NCBI GenBank assembly: GCA_947632275.1
Contig: CANROR010000034.1
Location: 1-11,432, forward strand
DNA length: 11,432 bases
DNA from: an uncultured Bacilli bacterium
GTDB lineage: Bacteria > Bacillota_I > Bacilli_A > RF39 > UBA660
Direction of reading: 5' to 3'
Both the position numbers and the translations under genes were made by a program. How positions within the stretch are numbered: the first letter of the stretch is position 1; every line of letters begins with the position of its first letter. Positions 7,165 through 11,432 of this stretch are shown here, piece by piece. Under the pieces are notes generated by a model that worked only from the letters and a program-made list of their open reading frames with translations, did not search any database and had not been told where the DNA came from.

Positions 7165-8343
7165 ATGGATATTAATAATGATGCTTATTTTTGTAGCACA
7201 ACCGCGGATATTTGGCAAGTTATTGGTTATATATTATTTGCCGTGAAAGTCGTAATTCCCCTTATAATTATTATTTTAGGAATATTTGATTTTTTTAAAG
7301 CAGTAACATCTTCGGAAGATGCGGCGATTGCCAAAGCGGGGAAATCCTTAGTAATGCGTCTAGTTATTGGTTTAGCCGTTTATTTTATACCTTTAATTAT
7401 AAGTGTTATTTTTTCATTTGTTAGTAGTGCTAGTACTTTTATTGCCAGAGGGGAAGCATGTCAACAATGTTTATTAAGACCTTTAACGGAAAACTGCCAA
7501 AATTATAAAACCATAGCCCAAGAATATCGTCAAGCTCAAAAGGAGGGTTTAAGCGAAGGCAATGATTATCGTTATGAAGCTATGCATTGCTATTTTGCTT
7601 ATAATAATGGCGATAAAAATGGGGTTTATATTTGGGGCTTTAGTGGAACCAAAAAATATAAAAATGTTTCGATTGCGGAAAAATATACAACCAAAGAAGC
7701 TTGTTTAAATAAAAGTAATCCGACAAATATAAATAATTATATAATGGATCCTAGTGATGGCGATAGTGGTAACTATGATCAAATTATTTATCTTGGCGAC
7801 TCCCAAATGAATGGTGTTTGTACTAATAATAATTTAAGTAATTGCTATACTTGTGTTGGGGGTGGCTTAGATTGGTTTAATGGTAGTACCTCGCGATGTG
7901 CTAATGCCGATGCAACCAGTACGGTCCAAAGTGATGTTAGTGGTAAACTTTCGGGGGGTAATGCTAAAATTATTATTAATTTAGGAACTAACGATTTATT
8001 AGGAGGAGCTTCCACGGCTGCTAGTAATCTTTTAAATAGTTATAAATCTTTACTTAATGGTAGTTGGAAAAATGCTAAAATTGTGGTAACTTCAATTTTG
8101 CCATTACGTTCTGATTCTTTGAATTTAAATGGTTATATTTATAAGCAAGCTTACGTTAATACCTTCAATAATACGATGAGAAGTCAAATTAGTACTTATA
8201 AGAATAAACAAATTGTCTATTGTGATTTAGGCTTTACCAGTAGTGATTTGGCCAGTGATTATGGAACTGATGGCCTTCATTTTGGCCCATCAGGTTATCA
8301 AAAAATATATAAAGCTATTCAAGAAAAATGTGAAAAATTATAG
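7165..8343 (+). CDS. Pilin-like membrane module fused to an extracellular SGNH/GDSL-type hydrolase
   Basis: Residues 1-115 of this 392-residue protein repeat the preceding gene (two helices at about 16-43 and 62-90; C10, C99, C102 and C111 at identical positions). Residues 116-205 are a linker with C142, C180 and an aromatic patch (GVYIWGF) that I do not recognise. Residues 206-392 are an SGNH hydrolase: nucleophile S213 in GDSQ (block I), Gly-rich GGGLDW (about 232-237, probable block II), N276 in GTND (block III), and D369 with H372 in DGLHF (block V). Such enzymes are esterases or acyl transferases. The predicted topology puts the enzyme outside the cell, so a cell-surface or polymer ester is a plausible but unproven substrate. 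It has 12 cysteines, unusual for an exported Firmicute protein. Start 7165 follows AAGGAGG (7153-7159). It lies 22 bases behind its paralogue, so the pair is an operon. Confidence 0.85.
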   Translation: MDINNDAYFCSTTADIWQVIGYILFAVKVVIPLIIIILGIFDFFKAVTSSEDAAIAKAGKSLVMRLVIGLAVYFIPLIISVIFSFVSSASTFIARGEACQQCLLRPLTENCQNYKTIAQEYRQAQKEGLSEGNDYRYEAMHCYFAYNNGDKNGVYIWGFSGTKKYKNVSIAEKYTTKEACLNKSNPTNINNYIMDPSDGDSGNYDQIIYLGDSQMNGVCTNNNLSNCYTCVGGGLDWFNGSTSRCANADATSTVQSDVSGKLSGGNAKIIINLGTNDLLGGASTAASNLLNSYKSLLNGSWKNAKIVVTSILPLRSDSLNLNGYIYKQAYVNTFNNTMRSQISTYKNKQIVYCDLGFTSSDLASDYGTDGLHFGPSGYQKIYKAIQEKCEKL

Positions 8344-8349
8344 AAAAAT

Positions 8350-8373
8350 AATGGTCAATGACCATTTTTTTTT
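8350..8373 (+). terminator. Strong intrinsic terminator after the SGNH gene
   Basis: AATGGTC (8350-8356) pairs perfectly with GACCATT (8360-8366) around a 3-base loop, within a run of nine T (8365-8373). It lies seven bases past the SGNH stop codon and closes the pilin-like operon. Confidence 0.85.
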
Positions 8374-8380
8374 GTATAAT
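8352..8380 (+). promoter_or_regulatory. ackA promoter overlapping the upstream terminator
   Basis: A perfect TATAAT (8375-8380) begins two bases after the T run. At 17-base spacing the -35 would be TGGTCA (8352-8357), four of six matches to TTGACA, lying inside the terminator stem. Transcription would start near 8387, at the edge of the Shine-Dalgarno AGAGGTGG (8387-8394), leaving almost no leader. Confidence 0.6.
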
Positions 8381-8398
8381 GGTGCTAGAGGTGGAAAA

Positions 8399-9583
8399 AT
8401 GAAAATATTAGCAGTTAATGCGGGTAGTTCATCTTTAAAATTTACGTTAATTGAATTACCGAGCAAAAATACAATTGCCAGTGGTTTATTTGAAAAAATA
8501 GGGATTGGTAATAGTATGTATACAATTAAATTTAATGGGGAAAAAATAACGAAAGAAGTTGATTTAAAAGATCATGCCGTGGCGGTCGAAGTTTTAATGC
8601 AAGAACTTGTCGATATGCATATTATTGCTTCTTTAGATGAAATTGAAGGCATAGGGCATCGTATTGTCCATGGCGGTCAAGAATTTAAAGAATCAATTAT
8701 TCTTACCGAAGATGTGTTAAGAAGAATTGAAAAATATAATGAACTGGCACCCTTACACAATCCGGCCAATATCATGGGGGTTCGCGCTTTTATGCAAGTT
8801 TTACCACATGTAACCAATGTCGGCGTTTTTGATACCGCTTTTCATAGCACGATGGAACCTAAAGAATATTTATATGCCGTTCCGTATGAATGGTATCAAG
8901 AACTAGGTGTTAGAAAATATGGTTTCCATGGCACAAGTCACCGTTATATTTATAAAACAATCAGTGAAGCTTTAGGGCGCGATGATTTAAAAGTCATTAA
9001 TTGTCATATTGGGAATGGCGGTTCCATTACGGCGATTGATAGTGGTAAAGTTGTTGATACGACGATGGGCTTTACACCGCTTGCCGGGATTATGATGGGA
9101 ACTCGTTCGGGAGATATTGATGCTTCTTTAATTGAATATGTAATGAAAAAAACGGGCAAAAGCATTACCGAAGTTACGAATGACTTAAATAAAAAAAGTG
9201 GTCTTTTAGGTATCAGTGGGGTATCTAGTGATTCGCGTGATGTCGAAGAAGCGATTAATGAAGGCAACGAAAGAGCTATTTTAGCCCAAGAAATGTATTG
9301 TCAAAAAATTGCCAATTATATTGCGATGTACAATAATTTATTAGGTGGGGCCGATGTTATAACTTTAACCGCCGGCGTTGGCGAAAATAGTAAAACAACG
9401 CGCAAAAATATCATCGAAAAAATTGCTTCTTTAGGTGTTAAAATTGATGATGTCAAAAATGATATGCGGGGCGAATTTAGTTGCATTAGTAGTGATGATT
9501 CGGCAATTCCGGTTTATGTGGTACCAACTAATGAAGAATTAATGATTGCTTTAGACACATTAGAATTAATAAATAATAAATAG
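8399..9583 (+). CDS. ackA: Acetate kinase
   Basis: AckA interconverts acetyl phosphate plus ADP with acetate plus ATP, giving fermentative ATP in the cytoplasm. The 394-residue product has the usual family length. It starts with the ASKHA phosphate-binding signature VNAGSSSLKF and carries GHRIVHGG, D145 and H149 in FDTAFH, H177 in KYGFHGTSH, the HIGNGGS adenosine-binding loop, R236 in GTRSGDID, and the N378-E379-E380 segment that supplies the catalytic glutamate. The reading frame stays open upstream to 8243 but overlaps the SGNH gene and the terminator. ATG 8399 has a good Shine-Dalgarno and the right N-terminus. No pta gene is in the window. The nrnA-like gene begins 14 bases after the stop and is probably co-transcribed. 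Confidence 0.97.
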   Translation: MKILAVNAGSSSLKFTLIELPSKNTIASGLFEKIGIGNSMYTIKFNGEKITKEVDLKDHAVAVEVLMQELVDMHIIASLDEIEGIGHRIVHGGQEFKESIILTEDVLRRIEKYNELAPLHNPANIMGVRAFMQVLPHVTNVGVFDTAFHSTMEPKEYLYAVPYEWYQELGVRKYGFHGTSHRYIYKTISEALGRDDLKVINCHIGNGGSITAIDSGKVVDTTMGFTPLAGIMMGTRSGDIDASLIEYVMKKTGKSITEVTNDLNKKSGLLGISGVSSDSRDVEEAINEGNERAILAQEMYCQKIANYIAMYNNLLGGADVITLTAGVGENSKTTRKNIIEKIASLGVKIDDVKNDMRGEFSCISSDDSAIPVYVVPTNEELMIALDTLELINNK

Positions 9584-9585
9584 AA

Positions 9586-9600
9586 AGAGGGATAACAATT
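9586..9600 (+). promoter_or_regulatory. Shine-Dalgarno and probable ATT start codon of nrnA
   Basis: AGAGGG (9586-9591) stands six bases ahead of ATT (9598-9600), the right frame and distance for initiation. The 24 codons from here to the first DHH motif include no ATG, GTG or TTG. ATA at 9592 is a worse alternative because it abuts the Shine-Dalgarno. Confidence 0.7.
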
Positions 9601-10566
9601 AAAAGAGATTTATTTAAAAAAATTATTAAAATAATTAAAAGTTATGATGAAATTGTCATTGCGCGGCATATTGGGCCCGATCCGGATGCGATTGCGAGTC
9701 AAATTGCCTTAAGAGATGCCATTCGGTTAACTTATCCCAATAAGCAAGTCTATGCGGTAGGGGCCGGAGTATCGCGTTTTCGTTATCTAGGAGCTTTAGA
9801 TAAAGTAGAATTAAAAGATTTACACAATGCTCTTTTAATTGTTTTAGATGTGCCTAATTTTATTAGAGTTGATGGGATTGAAGATTTAGAATACCAAGCT
9901 ATTTTAAAAATTGATCATCATCCGGCCGAAGATATTAAAGGCACCGTTGATTGGACGGATGAGACTAAATCTAGTACTTGCGAAATGATTACGGAATTAA
10001 TTTTAGATACGAAGTTAGCTATCGATACGCGAATTGCCGAGAATTTATACTTAGGAATTGTTTTTGATAGTGACCGGTTTTTACTCCAAAATACGAGTAC
10101 TGATACCTTTAAAATGGTTTATCGTTTACTTAACGAAACGAAAATTGATTTTGTCCCTTTATATGATAATTTGTATGAACGCAGTATTGCTGAAGAAAAA
10201 TTTAAAGCTTATTTAATTAATAATATTGAAATTAGCGAAAATGGTATGGGCTTTATTAATGTTACCGAAGAGGCTTTGAAAAAATATAAAGTAGAAATAT
10301 CTGCGGTTTCGAATCACGTAAATGATTTTTACTTTATCAAAGAACTTATTTGTTGGATGTTTGTGGTCTATGATGAAAAAAATGCGATTTATAAAGTAAA
10401 TATTCGCAGTTGTGGGCCCGTGATTAATGAAATCGCGAGCAAATATAATGGGGGCGGCCATAAGTTTGCGAGCGGGGCCCGGATTACAAATTTAAAAGAT
10501 ATCGAAGCCTTACATAAAGATTTAGATAAAACTTGTCAAGAATATTTAAAGATGCAAGAAAACTAA
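9598..10566 (+). CDS. nrnA: NrnA-like DHH/DHHA1 phosphoesterase (nanoRNase / pAp phosphatase)
   Basis: NrnA-type enzymes degrade very short RNA fragments and dephosphorylate 3'-phosphoadenosine 5'-phosphate, using Mn. The 322-residue product, read from ATT 9598, has all DHH motifs: H24 with D28 and D30 in RHIGPDPDA, D84 in LDVPNF, D106-H107-H108 in IDHHP and D157 in FDSDRF. A linker leads to the DHHA1 domain with G285-G-G-H288 near the C-terminus. Length and motif spacing match the family (about 310-320 residues). The first conventional start, GTG 9850, would remove the first DHH motifs and leave an inactive protein, so the upstream start is preferred. It follows ackA by 14 bases and overlaps recX by one base. 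Other DHH nucleases such as GdpP or RecJ are unlikely because their extra domains are missing. Function is assigned by family. Confidence 0.9.
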   Translation: MKRDLFKKIIKIIKSYDEIVIARHIGPDPDAIASQIALRDAIRLTYPNKQVYAVGAGVSRFRYLGALDKVELKDLHNALLIVLDVPNFIRVDGIEDLEYQAILKIDHHPAEDIKGTVDWTDETKSSTCEMITELILDTKLAIDTRIAENLYLGIVFDSDRFLLQNTSTDTFKMVYRLLNETKIDFVPLYDNLYERSIAEEKFKAYLINNIEISENGMGFINVTEEALKKYKVEISAVSNHVNDFYFIKELICWMFVVYDEKNAIYKVNIRSCGPVINEIASKYNGGGHKFASGARITNLKDIEALHKDLDKTCQEYLKMQEN

Positions 10567-11342
10567 TGGAAATAAAAAGCTTTCGCAAAAAAAATAGTAA
10601 TTTATACGAAATATCATTGACTGATGATAGTAAACTAAATCTTTATGACGATACCATTATTAATTTTAATTTATTAGTTAATAAAAAATTAGATCAAAAA
10701 AAGTTAGAAGAAATTCTAATTTACAATAGCAAACAAGAAGCTTATTATAAAGCTCTTAAATATATTAATATTAAGCTTCGCACCAAAAAAGAAATTGAAA
10801 AATATTTAATAAAGTATAATTTTGAGGAAAAAACAATCTTAGAGACGATTACTCGCTTAGAAAAAGAAAAGTACTTAGATGATTTAATTTATATTAAAGC
10901 TTATCTAAACGATCAAATAAATTTAACAACTAAAGGACCTAATTTAATTAAAAAAGAATTTCTTAAATTAGGCTTTAAAGAAGAACAATTTCAAAAATAT
11001 ATTACCGAAATTGATCAAGAAATTTGGCAAGAAAAAATAAAAAAAGTAATTGCCAAAAAAATTAAAAGTAATCATAATTTATCAAAAAAAATGTTAGAAG
11101 AAAAATTAAAAAAGGCTTTATTAAATTTAGGTTATTCTTTTAATTTAATTTTAGATGAATTAAATAAGATAGATTTCGCAGAAGATTTAGCAATATTAGA
11201 AAAAGAATTTAATAAAGAATTACATAAATTAAAGAAAAAATATCAAGGTTATGAATTAAAAAATAAAATAAAATCTAATTTATATCGTAAAGGTTTTAAT
11301 TTGTCAAATATTGACAAGTTTTTAGCAAATATTAATGAATAA
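10566..11342 (+). CDS. recX: RecX, regulator of RecA
   Basis: RecX binds RecA filaments and modulates their strand-exchange and coprotease activity. The 258-residue protein is highly charged and helical, built from repeated three-helix units. The diagnostic segment AYYKALKYINIKLRTKKEIE (about 57-76) is followed by LEKEKYLDD and a second unit with KGPNLIKKEFLKLGF. Length agrees with Bacilli RecX (about 260). The extra leading residues of the open frame (from 10533) lie inside nrnA and are rejected: ATG 10566 shares its A with the nrnA stop (TAATG). There is no clear Shine-Dalgarno, so termination-reinitiation coupling is likely. The gene has a very high lysine content and many AAA/AAT codons, in line with the A+T-rich genome. 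Confidence 0.88.
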   Translation: MEIKSFRKKNSNLYEISLTDDSKLNLYDDTIINFNLLVNKKLDQKKLEEILIYNSKQEAYYKALKYINIKLRTKKEIEKYLIKYNFEEKTILETITRLEKEKYLDDLIYIKAYLNDQINLTTKGPNLIKKEFLKLGFKEEQFQKYITEIDQEIWQEKIKKVIAKKIKSNHNLSKKMLEEKLKKALLNLGYSFNLILDELNKIDFAEDLAILEKEFNKELHKLKKKYQGYELKNKIKSNLYRKGFNLSNIDKFLANINE

Positions 11343-11353
11343 TAATGTTAGTA

Positions 11354-11362
11354 TGATATAAT
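11354..11362 (+). promoter_or_regulatory. Extended -10 promoter for a gene to the right
   Basis: TGA followed by a perfect TATAAT (11357-11362) makes a TGn extended -10 element just past the recX stop. No good -35 is seen, as is common for this class. Transcription would begin near 11369 and read out of the window. Confidence 0.5.
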
Positions 11363-11432
11363 CTTGAGTTTGACAGTTTCAAGAAGGTAAAACCTCTCAA
11401 TCCCTTTATTTAAAAGAGTTTGAGAGGTTTAA
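11363..11432 (+). promoter_or_regulatory. Structured leader or terminator cut by the right edge
   Basis: A perfect 11-bp inverted repeat, AAACCTCTCAA (11390-11400) and TTGAGAGGTTT (11420-11430), encloses a 19-base loop. A smaller CTTGA/TCAAG pair (11363-11367, 11379-11383) lies before it, with an AAGAAGG Shine-Dalgarno-like run between them but no start codon in range. Because it sits just after a promoter it may be a 5' leader, possibly an attenuator. It could instead be the recX terminator, although only three T follow the stem inside the window. Confidence 0.45.

Noticed and set aside
7045..7165. SGNH gene as a frameshifted continuation of the first pilin-like gene
   Set aside because: The second gene has its own strong Shine-Dalgarno and a complete copy of the module starting MDINN, so these are two tandem genes, not one broken gene.
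6768..8343. Part of an integrated conjugative element
   Set aside because: Only the two-helix pilin-like shape points that way; no ATPase, coupling protein, relaxase or integrase is in the window, and the flanking genes are housekeeping genes.
8243..8398. Longer acetate kinase beginning at 8243
   Set aside because: The extension overlaps the SGNH gene and the terminator and has no family similarity; ATG 8399 gives the standard N-terminus.
7795..9583. Functional link between SGNH deacetylation and acetate kinase
   Set aside because: The enzymes act on opposite sides of the membrane, the substrate of the SGNH domain is unknown, and a strong terminator separates the genes.
9598..9850. nrnA as a pseudogene truncated at its 5' end
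   Set aside because: The frame is open through all DHH motifs from 9598 with a suitable Shine-Dalgarno, so an unusual start codon explains it better than decay.

Overview
The window is AT-rich chromosomal DNA from a Gram-positive bacterium of the class Bacilli. EzrA is characteristic of Bacilli. The class B penicillin-binding protein shows that the cell builds a peptidoglycan wall. The order ezrA, NifZ-type cysteine desulfurase, thiI, and further on ackA, recalls the Bacillus subtilis neighbourhood (from memory). Two genes end in TGA and every Trp codon seen is TGG, so the standard bacterial code applies and this is not a TGA=Trp mollicute. An uncultured gut-type Bacilli lineage with a compact genome would fit, but the genus cannot be fixed from the sequence.

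Layout. Positions 1-67 hold a G+C-rich structured tail and a hairpin that can work as a terminator in both directions. A small DUF2624/YqfT-like gene (62-325, minus) is transcribed divergently from a class B PBP gene (377-2332). A promoter at 2361-2390 then drives ezrA (start corrected to 2416), a cysteine desulfurase and thiI, packed 10-11 nt apart. This run joins divisome control to the sulfur relay for 4-thiouridine in tRNA. An orphan 66-aa gene follows (6521-6721).

The most unusual part is 6738-8373, a small operon of two tandem paralogues. The first encodes a 124-aa two-helix, pilin-like membrane protein. The second encodes the same module fused to a linker and an apparently intact SGNH/GDSL-type hydrolase, predicted to sit outside the cell. 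The operon ends in a strong terminator whose stem overlaps the predicted ackA promoter.

The right part holds ackA (8399-9583), a DHH/DHHA1 NrnA-like nanoRNase/pAp phosphatase and recX. The NrnA-like gene has no ATG, GTG or TTG before its first catalytic motif and most likely starts at an ATT codon at 9598 behind a good Shine-Dalgarno sequence, so a conventional call would lose the catalytic N-terminus. recX starts inside the nrnA stop codon. The last 90 bases hold an extended -10 promoter and an 11-bp perfect stem that may be the leader of the next, unseen gene or a terminator for recX.

There is no CRISPR array, rRNA, tRNA or complete mobile element. All intergenic gaps are shorter than 100 bases. 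Identities, promoters and topologies were judged by eye without searches.
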